This document shows, in pieces, positions 43,397 to 52,006 of a stretch of 64,000 bases of DNA. This DNA comes from Lottiidibacillus patelloidae. GTDB lineage: Bacteria > Bacillota > Bacilli > Bacillales > SA5d-4. Both the position numbers and the translations under genes were made by a program. The first letter of the stretch is position 1. Every line of letters begins with the position of its first letter. The notes under the pieces are model-generated. The model saw nothing but the letters and a program-made list of their open reading frames with translations, was not told the DNA's origin and did no database searches. The stretch lies in the NCBI RefSeq assembly GCF_002262935.1, contig NZ_NPIA01000003.1, positions 62,001-126,000 of the forward strand, read 5' to 3'.

Positions 43397-44386
43397 ATGA
43401 CACATCTTCTTAATGTAAGGGAGCTAAGAACCTCTTTTTTTACTGATAAAGGTGAAATACCTGCAGTAGATAATGTTAGCTTTCAAATTAACGAAAGAGA
43501 AATTGTAGGAATAGTAGGGGAATCTGGCTGCGGAAAAAGTGTCACCTCTCTATCAATTATGGGATTGATTCCACAACCGCCTGGAAAGATTGTTGGTGGA
43601 GAAATTATATATAATGGAAAAGATTTAATACATAGCTCCGAAAACGAAATGCAGAAAATACGCGGGAACGAAATATCTATGATCTTTCAAGAACCGATGA
43701 CCTCTTTGAATCCACTCTTCACGATAGGTGAGCAATTGATTGAAGCAATACTCATACATCAAGACATTTCCAAAAAAGAAGCTGCAACAAAAGCAATAAA
43801 CATAATGAAAGAAGTAGGACTACCTCGAGCAGAACAACTAATGACGGAATATCCACATCAACTTTCTGGTGGAATGCGTCAGCGGATTGTTATTGCTATG
43901 GCTTTAACTTGTAATCCGAAATTAATCATTGCAGACGAGCCTACAACAGCTCTCGATGTAACAATACAAGCACAAATCTTAAATTTAATGAAAAAAATAA
44001 ATGAAGAACGGAACACAGCAATCATGTTAATTACGCATGATTTAGGAGTAGTGGCAGAAGTTTGTGACCGAGTCATTGTTATGTATGCTGGCAAAGTTGT
44101 TGAGGAAGGAACAGTAAAAGAAATTTTTGCAAACCCACAACACCCATACACAAAAGGGCTATTACATTCCATTCCTCAACTAGATGTAAAAAAAGAAAAA
44201 CTTTTTTCCATTAAGGGGCAAGTTCCAAAGCCTGGGTCAATTAAAGAAGGTTGTGCGTTTTATAAACGTTGTGAACAAGCGGTTAGTAAGTGTCATATCC
44301 TTAGCCCGCATTTAGTATCAACTTCCGCAAGTCACTCCGTTCGTTGTTGGTTGCTTGATGAAGAAGGGAGTAAAGCTTGTGAGTAA
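43397..44386 (+). CDS. dppD: Peptide ABC transporter ATPase (DppD/OppD)
   Basis: This protein of about 329 residues starts at ATG 43397 (GGAAGGG upstream). It has Walker A GESGCGKS, Q-loop MIFQEPMTSLNP, signature LSGGMRQR, Walker B LIIADEPTTALD and the C-terminal oligopeptide extension with four cysteines (GCAFYKRCEQAVSKC...RCW), which in relatives hold an Fe-S cluster. It powers peptide uptake with DppF. The next gene overlaps it by eight bases. Confidence 0.92.
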   Translation: MTHLLNVRELRTSFFTDKGEIPAVDNVSFQINEREIVGIVGESGCGKSVTSLSIMGLIPQPPGKIVGGEIIYNGKDLIHSSENEMQKIRGNEISMIFQEPMTSLNPLFTIGEQLIEAILIHQDISKKEAATKAINIMKEVGLPRAEQLMTEYPHQLSGGMRQRIVIAMALTCNPKLIIADEPTTALDVTIQAQILNLMKKINEERNTAIMLITHDLGVVAEVCDRVIVMYAGKVVEEGTVKEIFANPQHPYTKGLLHSIPQLDVKKEKLFSIKGQVPKPGSIKEGCAFYKRCEQAVSKCHILSPHLVSTSASHSVRCWLLDEEGSKACE

Positions 44387-45371
44387 AAATGCATTACTAA
44401 AAGTAAATAATTTAAAAAAGTATTTTCCAGTCGAGGAAGGATTATTTTCCATTTCTTCAAATCCTGTAAAAGCAGTGGATGATATTTCATTTGAGATATA
44501 TGAAGGTGAAACGTTTGGTTTAGTTGGGGAAAGTGGATGTGGCAAATCAACTACAGGTCGTACGTTAATGCGGTTAAGCGACCCTACTGATGGATCAATT
44601 GAATTTAAAGATCAAAATATCACATCATTACCTGAAAGGAAGTTAAGGAAGTTACGAAAACATATGCAAATGATCTTTCAAGACCCATTTGCATCATTGA
44701 ACCCGAGGCACACCGTAGAAAAGATTTTAGAAGAACCTTTAATTGTGCATAAAATTGGTACGAAAAAAGAGAGAAAGAAAATGGTTCGTGAAATGCTTGA
44801 AGTTGTAGGTTTAAATGGAGATTATGCCAAACGTTACCCACACCAATTTAGTGGTGGTCAAAGGCAAAGAATTGGAATAGCAAGAGCTTTAATATTAAAT
44901 CCAAACTTAATTGTAGCAGACGAACCCGTGTCTGCGTTGGACGTATCCATTCAGTCACAAATTTTAAATTTAATGAAAGATTTACAAAAAAAGTTTAACT
45001 TAACTTATTTGTTTATTGCTCATGATTTAAGTGTAGTTAGACATATTTGTGATCGAGTTGGCGTGATGTACTTAGGCGGATTAGTAGAAATGTCTGAAAG
45101 TGATAAAGTCTATGAAAATCCTAAACATCCATATACGAAAGCTTTATTGTCTGCCGTTCCTATTCCTAATCCTGAAGTGAAGAGGGAACGAATCCTTTTA
45201 ACAGGTGATGTCCCTTCTCCAGCAAACCCTCCTAACGGGTGTGTATTCCATACTAGATGTTATGAGTGTATGGATATTTGTAAAGTTGAGAAACCGAAGT
45301 ACCAAGAAGTTGAACCAGGTCATTACGTTGCTTGTCATCTTTTTAATGAAAAGGAACCAACTGACAAGTAA
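44379..45371 (+). CDS. dppF: Peptide ABC transporter ATPase (DppF/OppF)
   Basis: This protein of about 330 residues starts at GTG 44379, overlapping dppD. Walker A GESGCGKS, Q-loop MIFQDPFASLNP, signature FSGGQRQR, Walker B LIVADEPVSALD and the C-terminal cysteine motif GCVFHTRCYECMDIC are present. It forms the ATPase heterodimer with the preceding gene product. Confidence 0.92.
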   Translation: MSKNALLKVNNLKKYFPVEEGLFSISSNPVKAVDDISFEIYEGETFGLVGESGCGKSTTGRTLMRLSDPTDGSIEFKDQNITSLPERKLRKLRKHMQMIFQDPFASLNPRHTVEKILEEPLIVHKIGTKKERKKMVREMLEVVGLNGDYAKRYPHQFSGGQRQRIGIARALILNPNLIVADEPVSALDVSIQSQILNLMKDLQKKFNLTYLFIAHDLSVVRHICDRVGVMYLGGLVEMSESDKVYENPKHPYTKALLSAVPIPNPEVKRERILLTGDVPSPANPPNGCVFHTRCYECMDICKVEKPKYQEVEPGHYVACHLFNEKEPTDK

Positions 45372-45409
45372 CGAGTGATATAGATAAAAAACATAAGGGG
45401 GAATTAGTA

Positions 45410-46981
45410 ATGTTAAGAAAAGGTTTAATTGCAACATTTAGTCTTTTGTTAGTATTGTCTATGGCATTAGCTGGTTGTAGTTCTAGCTCTTCGTCAGACG
45501 ACATCCTTGTTTACGGACGAGGTGCAGATTCTAAGTCATTAGATGCTGCTGTAGTAACTGATGGGGAATCGATTAAAGTTACGAAGAACATTTATGACAC
45601 TTTAGTTGATTATGGTGATGATAACACAGACATCCAAGCTGCATTAGCTACTAAATGGGATGTTTCTGACGACGCGTTAACGTATACATTTACTTTACGT
45701 GAAGGAGTTAAGTTCCATGATGGTACTGACTTTAATGCAGATGCTGTTGTATCTAACTTTAAACGTTGGATGAGCGGAGACGGCGAATATTACTACTACA
45801 AGTCAATGTTTGGTGGTTTTGAAGGGGATGCTGGTCACGTAATTAAAGAAGTGAAGGCACTTGATACATATCAAGTACAATTTACATTAACACGTCCGCA
45901 AGCTCCATTCTTAAAGAACTTAGCAATGCCTGTATTCGGAATTGCAAGTCCAACAGCAATTGAGAAACACGGTGATAAATATGGTGAAAACCCAGTAGGA
46001 ACTGGTCCATTCAAATTTGTTGAATGGAAGCGTGGTGATACAATTACGTTAGAAAAGAACGAAGATTATTGGATGGAAGGATATCCTAAGTTAAGTAAAG
46101 TTATTTTCCAATCAATTCCAGATAATCAGTCGCGATTAAATGCATTATTAACAGGTGCAATTGACCTAATGGATGGCGTAAGTCCTAGTGATGTTGCGAA
46201 AATTGAAGGAGAAGCAGATTATCAAGTTTTTACTCGACCTTCAATGAACGTTGGTTATTTAGGACTTAACGTTGAAAAAGGACCTCTGAAAAACAAATTA
46301 GTACGTCAAGCGTTAAACCACGCTGTTGATAAACAAGCGATCATTGATGCGTTCTATGAAGGCCAAGCTGAGCCAGCAAAGAACCCACTACCGCCAATTA
46401 TTGCAGGGTATAACGACGACATCGATCCATATCCATATGATTTAGAAAAGGCTAAGAAATTGTTAAAACAAGCTGGTTATGGCGATGGATTCACAATGGA
46501 ATTATGGGCAATGCCAGTACCACGTCCTTACATGCCTGATGGGAAAAAAGTTGCTGAAGCAATCCAAGCATCTTTCGCAAAAATCGGAGTTAATGCTCGT
46601 ATCAAGTCTTACGATTGGGCGACTTACTTAGATTTAGCACGTAAAGGTGAAGCAGATTCATTCTTATTAGGATGGACTGGAGATAATGGAGATGCAGATA
46701 ACTTCCTTTATGTATTATTAGATAAAGATACAATCGACAGCAATAACTATGCTCGTTATTCAAGTGATAAAGTGCATGATTTATTAATTAAAGCTCAATC
46801 AACTCCAGATGAAGCAGAAAGAACTAAGCTTTATAAAGAAGCACAAGAAATAATTCATGAAGACGCACCTTGGATTCCGTTAGTTCACTCTAAACCAGCT
46901 CTAGGGGCACATAGTAAAGTACAAGGATTTACTCCACACCCTACAGGTTCTGATAAATTAACAAAAGTTTACTTTAAATAA
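45410..46981 (+). CDS. Peptide ABC transporter substrate-binding lipoprotein (SBP_bac_5)
   Basis: This 523-residue protein has lipobox LAGC, then the family-5 binding fold: LVYGRGADSKSLDAA near the start, ATKWDVSDDALTYTFTLREG and KFHDGTDFNADAVVSNFKRW as the signature, and VGTGPFKFVEWKRGD. These place it with DppE/OppA/GsiB. The ligand could be di- or oligopeptide or glutathione. AAGGGGGA precedes the ATG. An intercistronic hairpin follows, which probably keeps its mRNA level above that of the permeases. Confidence 0.9.
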   Translation: MLRKGLIATFSLLLVLSMALAGCSSSSSSDDILVYGRGADSKSLDAAVVTDGESIKVTKNIYDTLVDYGDDNTDIQAALATKWDVSDDALTYTFTLREGVKFHDGTDFNADAVVSNFKRWMSGDGEYYYYKSMFGGFEGDAGHVIKEVKALDTYQVQFTLTRPQAPFLKNLAMPVFGIASPTAIEKHGDKYGENPVGTGPFKFVEWKRGDTITLEKNEDYWMEGYPKLSKVIFQSIPDNQSRLNALLTGAIDLMDGVSPSDVAKIEGEADYQVFTRPSMNVGYLGLNVEKGPLKNKLVRQALNHAVDKQAIIDAFYEGQAEPAKNPLPPIIAGYNDDIDPYPYDLEKAKKLLKQAGYGDGFTMELWAMPVPRPYMPDGKKVAEAIQASFAKIGVNARIKSYDWATYLDLARKGEADSFLLGWTGDNGDADNFLYVLLDKDTIDSNNYARYSSDKVHDLLIKAQSTPDEAERTKLYKEAQEIIHEDAPWIPLVHSKPALGAHSKVQGFTPHPTGSDKLTKVYFK

Positions 46982-47002
46982 CATAAAGTCATTTTAGGAC
47001 AG

Positions 47003-47030
47003 GAGAGGGAGAAATCTCCCTCTCTTTTCT
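47003..47030 (+). terminator. Intercistronic hairpin / partial terminator in the peptide ABC operon
   Basis: GAGAGGGAGA and TCTCCCTCTC form a perfect ten-pair stem with a two-base loop, followed by TTTTCTT. It lies between binding protein and permease genes. Confidence 0.7.
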
Positions 47031-47046
47031 TCACGGAGGGATACAG

Positions 47047-48051
47047 ATGCTTTCCTATACAATTAGAAGAATTATGATGGTGTTACCAGTACTGTTAGGT
47101 ATGACAGTTATTGTTTTCTTAATCGTTCATGCAATTCCAGGTAATCCGGCACAAGTAATGTTAGGCCAGCAAGCATCAAAAGAAGCTATTGAGCAATTAA
47201 CAAAACAATTAGGTCTTGATCTTCCACTTCATATTCAATATTTGGATTATATTAAAAACCTAGTTACTGGTGACCTAGGAGTTTCTTTACATACAAAAAA
47301 AGAAATTGCCGAAGAAATTTGGCCTTATCTAGCTGCAACGATGGAACTATCGTTTGTGGCAATGATAATCGCAATAGTAATTGGAATGAACGCTGGTATA
47401 ATCAGTGCTTGGTTTCAAAATACATGGTTTGATTACACTGCTATGATCTTTGCGTTGATTGGTGTTTCCATTCCAATTTTTTGGCTTGGATTAATGGAGC
47501 AATGGTTTTTTGCATTACAGCTAGACATTCTCCCTTCGTATGGAAGAGATAATGTCCGAAATCCTGTCGAAGCAATTACTCACTTTTATTTAATAGATAC
47601 GTTAATTCAAGGCAGGATTGATCAGTTTGTGGATGTTGTTAGACATTTAATTCTCCCGAGCTTTGCACTAGCGACAATTCCAATGGCAATCATAGCAAGG
47701 ATAACTAGGTCAAGTATGTTGGATGTATTAAGATCTGACTATATCCGTACAGCAAGAGCAAAAGGTGCAAAGATGAAAGTTGTTATTTATAAACACGCTT
47801 TAAAAAATGCACTTATTCCTGTCATTACGATAATCGGGTTACAAACAGGCTTATTATTAGGTGGGGCAATTTTAACAGAAACCATTTTTAGTTGGCCTGG
47901 AGTCGGTAGATATATTTATGAAGCAATCGGAACGCGCGACTTCCCAGTTATTCAATCGGGGATTTTAGTAGTTGCCACTATTTTTATAACAATAAATCTT
48001 TTAGTCGACTTACTTTACAGTTGGATTGACCCACGCATTAGATATCGTTAA
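47047..48051 (+). CDS. dppB: Peptide ABC transporter permease (DppB/OppB)
   Basis: This 334-residue protein has six membrane segments. The N-terminus (YTIRRIMMVLPVLLGMTVIV) is typical of OppB/DppB, and the EAA loop reads DYIRTARAKGAKMKVVIYKH. GGAGGGA precedes the ATG. It forms the channel with the following permease. Confidence 0.9.
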   Translation: MLSYTIRRIMMVLPVLLGMTVIVFLIVHAIPGNPAQVMLGQQASKEAIEQLTKQLGLDLPLHIQYLDYIKNLVTGDLGVSLHTKKEIAEEIWPYLAATMELSFVAMIIAIVIGMNAGIISAWFQNTWFDYTAMIFALIGVSIPIFWLGLMEQWFFALQLDILPSYGRDNVRNPVEAITHFYLIDTLIQGRIDQFVDVVRHLILPSFALATIPMAIIARITRSSMLDVLRSDYIRTARAKGAKMKVVIYKHALKNALIPVITIIGLQTGLLLGGAILTETIFSWPGVGRYIYEAIGTRDFPVIQSGILVVATIFITINLLVDLLYSWIDPRIRYR

Positions 48052-48075
48052 TTTTCAAGCTAGAGAGGAGGGCGT

Positions 48076-48978
48076 GTGTTGAGCATGTTACCAGAATTAA
48101 AAGAGAAACTTCCAGAAATAAAGCAAGAACCGCAAGTTGAAAGCCCATTTCAAGAATCATGGCGTGCAATGAGAAAGAATAAAATTGCTCTAGTCGGAAT
48201 GACCATTATTATTTTCTTTGTAACGATTGCTTTATTAGCGGATGTTATTGCACCGCACGGAATTAATGATCAAGCATTTGAAAACAGATTAGAATCGCCA
48301 TCTGCGAAGCATTGGTTTGGGACAGATGATTTTGGTAGAGATATTTTATCGAGAGTCATTTATGGTGCTAGAATTTCATTATGGGTTGGCTTTTTTTCCG
48401 TTTTAGGGTCAATTATTGTTGGAACGACTTTAGGAATTTTGGCAGGGTACTTTGGAAGATGGGTGGATACAATTATTTCAAGGTTATTTGATATCCTACT
48501 TGCTTTCCCTAGTATCTTGTTAGCAATTGCAATTGTAGCCGTTTTAGGACCGTCGTTACAAAATGCTTTAATTGCTATCGCGGTAATTAATATCCCAACC
48601 TTCGGACGGTTAGTTCGCTCAAAAGTACTTAGCTTAAAAGAAGAAGAATTCATTTTAGCAGCAAAATCACAAGGGATGGGACATTCAAGAATTATAGTTC
48701 ACCACATTTTTCCCAACAGTATAGCTCCCATTATTGTTCAAGGAACATTAAGTATAGGTACTGCAATTATTGAAGCAGCTGCACTAGGGTTTTTAGGACT
48801 TGGCGCAGCACCGCCTGATCCTGAGTGGGGAATGATGTTAGCGGATGCGAAAACGTATATGCAACAAGCACCTTGGACTATGATATTTCCAGGGTTAGCG
48901 ATCATGTTAACGGTATTAGGATTTAATTTAATGGGTGATGGATTACGTGATGCATTAGACCCAAGAATGAAAAGTTAA
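48076..48978 (+). CDS. dppC: Peptide ABC transporter permease (DppC/OppC)
   Basis: This protein of about 300 residues has the OppC N-terminal element (SPFQESWRAMRKNKIALVGM), HWFGTDDFGRDILSRVIYGA, and the EAA loop EFILAAKSQGMGHSRII. GTG 48076, TTG 48079 and ATG 48085 all lie close behind AGGAGGG; TTG has the best spacing. It ends the operon and is followed by a terminator. Confidence 0.9.
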   Translation: MLSMLPELKEKLPEIKQEPQVESPFQESWRAMRKNKIALVGMTIIIFFVTIALLADVIAPHGINDQAFENRLESPSAKHWFGTDDFGRDILSRVIYGARISLWVGFFSVLGSIIVGTTLGILAGYFGRWVDTIISRLFDILLAFPSILLAIAIVAVLGPSLQNALIAIAVINIPTFGRLVRSKVLSLKEEEFILAAKSQGMGHSRIIVHHIFPNSIAPIIVQGTLSIGTAIIEAAALGFLGLGAAPPDPEWGMMLADAKTYMQQAPWTMIFPGLAIMLTVLGFNLMGDGLRDALDPRMKS

Positions 48979-49000
48979 AATAATAAAGCTAAAATCAAAG

Positions 49001-49032
49001 CTACTTTCTATTTATTAGAAGTAGTTTTTTTT
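49001..49032 (+). terminator. Terminator of the peptide ABC operon
   Basis: CTACTTTCT and AGAAGTAG pair with one bulge, followed by eight T. Confidence 0.8.
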
Positions 49033-49076
49033 ATTTCATAAAAGGTAATTTTGTGGAAAAGATAATATGGAGGTAG

Positions 49077-50375
49077 GTGAAAAAATTGGAATTTATTAAA
49101 GGGCATAAAATCGAAGGGGATTCAATAATTCTCTTTTTAGATGAAAACATGGCAGAATTCTCAAAGGAATTAGGAAGTTATCCTGATGACAATTTAACTT
49201 TTAATCAGAAAGTATCCTCTTACATTAAGGAATGTTTTCCAAATCTGAAAGTAAATACAGTTAAGGTGATGGTTGGAGGTATCTTAATTTCGACATTACC
49301 TTTTACAGGTGTGTTTAATAGTACTTCTGTAGAAGCAGCGGCAACGAGTGCAAGTACGTATACAGTTCAATCTGGGGATAGTTTGTATCGTATTGCAAAC
49401 GAATTTAACACAAGTGTTGCTGAAATTAAAAATGCCAATAATTTATCTTCTGATTTAATAAGGATTGGTCAAACGTTACAAGTTCCATCAACAGTAAATG
49501 CAAGTAACTATGTAGTTCAAAGTGGTGATTCATTATCAGTGATTGCCCAGAGAAATGATACAACAGTGTCTGCAATCAAAAGTGTGAATGGATTAACTAG
49601 TGATACGATTTATGTAGGACAAACATTAGAAATACCTTCAGCTGCCACAATAGCTAATAGTAATTATGTAGTGCAATCAGGAGACTCTCTTTCAGTGATA
49701 GCTAGTAAGTATGGAACAACGGTTCAACAAATTAAATCAGCCAATGGGTTAAGTTCAGATGTGATTTATGTTGGTCAAACATTAAAAGTCCCTTCTGGAG
49801 CGGAAAGTGCTGAAGTGCAATCAACAACATACAATGTTGTTTCTGGCGATTCGTTATCAGAGATAGCTAACCGTTTTAATGTAAGTGTAAGTCAGATTAA
49901 AGCAACAAATGGACTATCATCAGATGTGATTTATGTCGGCCAGACTTTAAAGATACCGGGAAGTTCTTCAGCACCATCAGTTGTAGAACAGTCAGACCGG
50001 ATAAATGTTATTAACAATTTACTTACTGACGCGAATAATTATATCGGTACTCCATATGTTTGGGGTGGTTCTACACCTTCTGGTTTCGATTGTTCTGGGT
50101 TTGTTTATTTTATGCAAAATAAGCACGGCATTGATATTCCTAGAACGACTTCAGGAAATTTATATAAAATGGGAACACCCGTTAGTTATGGAGACTTGCA
50201 ACCAGGTGACTTAGTTTTCTTTGGAGTTAATGAACCTGGAGTAGTATCACATGTTGGCTTCTATCAAGGAGATGGCAACTTTATTTCAGCTACTTCTTCA
50301 AAAGGTATTGCCTCAGTATCTATGGACAATTCCTACTGGTCTCAATATTACATGGGGGCAAAAAGAGTGTACTAA
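49077..50375 (+). CDS. Peptidoglycan endopeptidase: four LysM domains plus NlpC/P60
   Basis: This 432-residue protein begins with a domain of about 70 residues ([20 protein letters not shown]) ending in a hydrophobic segment and an AAA-type cleavage region (VEAAATS). Four LysM repeats follow (about 93-138, 142-188, 194-239, 246-291), each with Y.VQSGDSL..IA and D.I.VGQTL.IP. The C-terminal NlpC/P60 domain has FDCSGFV (catalytic Cys) and [13 protein letters not shown] (His). It should cleave the D-Glu-meso-Dap stem bond, like LytE/LytF. The start is the GTG after ATGGAGGTAG. Confidence 0.9.
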   Translation: MKKLEFIKGHKIEGDSIILFLDENMAEFSKELGSYPDDNLTFNQKVSSYIKECFPNLKVNTVKVMVGGILISTLPFTGVFNSTSVEAAATSASTYTVQSGDSLYRIANEFNTSVAEIKNANNLSSDLIRIGQTLQVPSTVNASNYVVQSGDSLSVIAQRNDTTVSAIKSVNGLTSDTIYVGQTLEIPSAATIANSNYVVQSGDSLSVIASKYGTTVQQIKSANGLSSDVIYVGQTLKVPSGAESAEVQSTTYNVVSGDSLSEIANRFNVSVSQIKATNGLSSDVIYVGQTLKIPGSSSAPSVVEQSDRINVINNLLTDANNYIGTPYVWGGSTPSGFDCSGFVYFMQNKHGIDIPRTTSGNLYKMGTPVSYGDLQPGDLVFFGVNEPGVVSHVGFYQGDGNFISATSSKGIASVSMDNSYWSQYYMGAKRVY

Positions 50376-50408
50376 GTCGACGATGTTTACACGCAGACTT
50401 AGTATTTT
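50372..50408 (+). terminator. Terminator after the LysM hydrolase gene
   Basis: ACTAAGTC and GACTTAGT pair over a 17-base loop, followed by a T-rich stretch. Confidence 0.6.
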
Positions 50409-50559
50409 ATTTACATATACTTAGGATTCCAATCGTTCAATATCGTTTTTAATCAGATAAACCCAAATGTCGTTATTTAAGTCCCGAGCTTTTAACTATC
50501 GCATATAGTGGCATTGTACAAGTAACTGTACTTTTAATAAATGAAAAGGAGGTAAAATT

Positions 50560-51024
50560 ATGGAGGCAAAAGTAGGAAGTGAAGCACCTCTATTTGAGCT
50601 ATCATCTACTTTAACAAAAGAAAAACTTAAACTTGAAGATTATAGAAATAAGAAAAATGTGTTAGTAGCATTTTATCCGTTAGACTTTACACCTGGATGA
50701 ATAAAAGAAATAACCTCTTGGAAAGAGGATTATCAGAAGTTTGAGTCCTTAAATTGTGAAGTAATTGCGATCAGTGTTGACCACATTTATGCTCATAACG
50801 TTTTTGCGGCAAGCTTAGGAACATTGCCATATCCACTTTGTTCTGATTGGCATAAAAATACATGCCAGTCATATGGAGTATTTGATGAAAAAAACTTAGT
50901 AGCAAAACGCTCTGTTTTTATTATAGACATGAACGGAATTATTCGTTATAAAAATGAAGATTTCGATGCGAATGATAAAAATCATTATGATTTAGTGTTT
51001 TCTGAGTTAAGGAAATTAAATTAA
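50560..51024 (+). CDS. prxU: Selenocysteine-containing peroxiredoxin (in-frame UGA at codon 47)
   Basis: This 154-residue protein reads through TGA 50698-50700. Before it: GSEAPLFELSS and NVLVAFYPLDFTPG; after it: IKEITSWKEDYQKFESLNCE, VIAISVDH, LPYPLCSDWHK and SVFIIDMNGIIRY. The peroxiredoxin signature PxxxTxxC is P40, T44 and Sec47, so the UGA takes the exact place of the peroxidatic cysteine. AAAGGAGG lies seven bases before ATG. A SECIS-like hairpin follows the UGA. It would reduce peroxides using a selenol. Cys66, Cys94 and Cys102 could act as resolving residues. Selenocysteine peroxiredoxins (PrxU) are known from Clostridia. The convergent gene is a selenocysteine glutaredoxin-like protein. 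Confidence 0.9.
50710..50733 (+). promoter_or_regulatory. SECIS-like hairpin in the peroxiredoxin mRNA
   Basis: ATAACCTCTT and AAGAGG(A)TTAT form a ten-pair stem with one bulged A and a GGA loop. The loop starts 20 bases after the UGA, within the range used by bacterial SelB, and its first two bases are G. Confidence 0.82.
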
Positions 51025-51054
51025 AAAATGATGGCCTTAATATGGCCATCATTT
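51025..51054. terminator. Shared bidirectional terminator of the two selenoprotein genes
   Basis: AAATGATGGCC and GGCCATCATTT are perfect arms around a six-base loop, between the convergent genes; T-runs lie on both strands. Confidence 0.82.
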
Positions 51055-51300
51055 ATCTCCAAATAAATTTTCTAATTCACGTGCAGTTTCTTTGGAAAAC
51101 CCTCTTAATACCTTATCTTTATACACAATAGTGGGTGTAGACATTGCTTCATAAGTAAAAACCATCTTATCTCGAGCTGCTGTATCAGTACTTACATCAT
51201 ACTCTACATAAGAAACGTTATGATGTGAAAGAAACTCTTTCACGATATTACAAGGTGGTCATGAAGGTTGAGTAAATAGAATTAATTGTTCAGTAGTCAT
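51049..51300 (-). CDS. Selenocysteine-containing glutaredoxin-like protein (U-P-P-C)
   Basis: This 83-residue protein starts at ATG 51300 (GAGGT upstream) and reads through TGA 51261-51259 at codon 14. LILFTQPS-U-PPCNIVKEFL places the UGA at the first position of a CPPC-type redox motif (Sec14, Cys17). VSYVEYDVSTDTAARDK, MSTPTIVYKD (cis-Pro56) and VLRGFSKETARELENLF complete a glutaredoxin/NrdH-like thioredoxin fold. A perfect hairpin with a GUU loop follows the UGA. It may reduce the adjacent selenoperoxiredoxin; that link is inferred from adjacency. Confidence 0.9.
51225..51243 (-). promoter_or_regulatory. SECIS-like hairpin in the glutaredoxin-like mRNA
   Basis: On the minus strand, GTGAAAGA-GTT-TCTTTCAC is a perfect eight-pair stem. 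The loop begins 24 bases after the UGA and opens with G-U, as in known bacterial SECIS loops. Confidence 0.85.
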
Positions 51301-51397
51301 TTTATTACCTCGCTTTTATTAAATGTGTATCCCTTATAATATAGCATATTGTCTATTTTTAAAATAAAGAAGTATTAGAAAAATGTGGTTATTATCA

Positions 51398-51427
51398 TTG
51401 ACGTAAAAGATAAAAAAGGTTTACAAT
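51398..51427 (+). promoter_or_regulatory. Probable SigA promoter of the hut operon
   Basis: TTGACG and TACAAT with 18-base spacing, about 50 bases before hutP. Confidence 0.5.
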
Positions 51428-51478
51428 AAATTTAGTTATTAGTTTATTTAGAAAATTTCGTAAAAAGTGAGTGCAGCT

Positions 51479-51913
51479 ATGCTAAAAGTAGAAAAGCAAA
51501 GAATTGGAAAAAATGCTGTCATGTTAGCCTTGTTAGAAGAAGGTGAAGAATTTAACTTACCTGGGAATTGGCAAAGTTGCCGAGGAAAAGTAGGTTCGAT
51601 GGATTCTCATAAAGTGGTAGCAGCTATCGAGACAGCAGCAAAGAAAAATGGCATTATTAAGACAGATGTTTATCGTGAATCACATGCGCTATATCATGCC
51701 ATTATGGAAGCTTTGCATGGTGTTACACGTGGGCAAGTACAGTTAGGCGATGTGTTGCGAACAGTTGGATTACGTTTTGCTGTCGTTCGTGGTAATCCCT
51801 ATGAAAATGAGCAAGAGGGTGACTGGGTTGCTGTAGCATTATATGGCACTATTGGAGCTCCGGTTAAAGGTCTTGAGCATGAAACGCTCGGATTAGGAAT
51901 TAATCATATGTAA
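51479..51913 (+). CDS. hutP: Hut operon antiterminator HutP
   Basis: This 144-residue protein starts at ATG 51479; GTG 51467 is an alternative, four codons longer. [54 protein letters not shown] and [20 protein letters not shown] are nearly identical in pattern to B. subtilis HutP, including the HALYH histidines that bind Mg2+ and L-histidine. It binds hut leader RNA when histidine is present and lets polymerase pass the terminator ahead of hutH. Its target site is at 51924-51940. Confidence 0.95.
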   Translation: MLKVEKQRIGKNAVMLALLEEGEEFNLPGNWQSCRGKVGSMDSHKVVAAIETAAKKNGIIKTDVYRESHALYHAIMEALHGVTRGQVQLGDVLRTVGLRFAVVRGNPYENEQEGDWVAVALYGTIGAPVKGLEHETLGLGINHM

Positions 51914-51923
51914 ATGAGCCTAT

Positions 51924-51983
51924 TAGTTATTAGTTAATAGAAGGCGATATGAACGCTTATTTGTTCATGTTGTCTTTTTTTTA
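51924..51983 (+). promoter_or_regulatory. HutP binding site and regulated terminator
   Basis: Three UAG triplets (51924-51926, 51931-51933, 51938-51940) are spaced exactly by four bases, the known HutP recognition pattern. Directly after them AAGGCGATATGAAC can pair along its whole length, with G-U pairs, with GTTCATGTTGTCTT, followed by a T-run: a terminator between hutP and hutH. Confidence 0.85.
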
Positions 51984-52006
51984 TTCTCAAAAAAGCAGGT
52001 GGGAAG

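Noticed and set aside
50560..50700. Peroxiredoxin as a simple pseudogene
   Set aside because: Only one stop interrupts the frame, it is exactly at the catalytic cysteine, a hairpin of SECIS type follows, and a neighbouring gene shows the same design.
51025..51051. The terminal UGA of the glutaredoxin-like gene as a second selenocysteine codon
   Set aside because: The hairpin after it is the transcription terminator with a T-run, starts too close to the UGA, and the protein already ends where its family ends.
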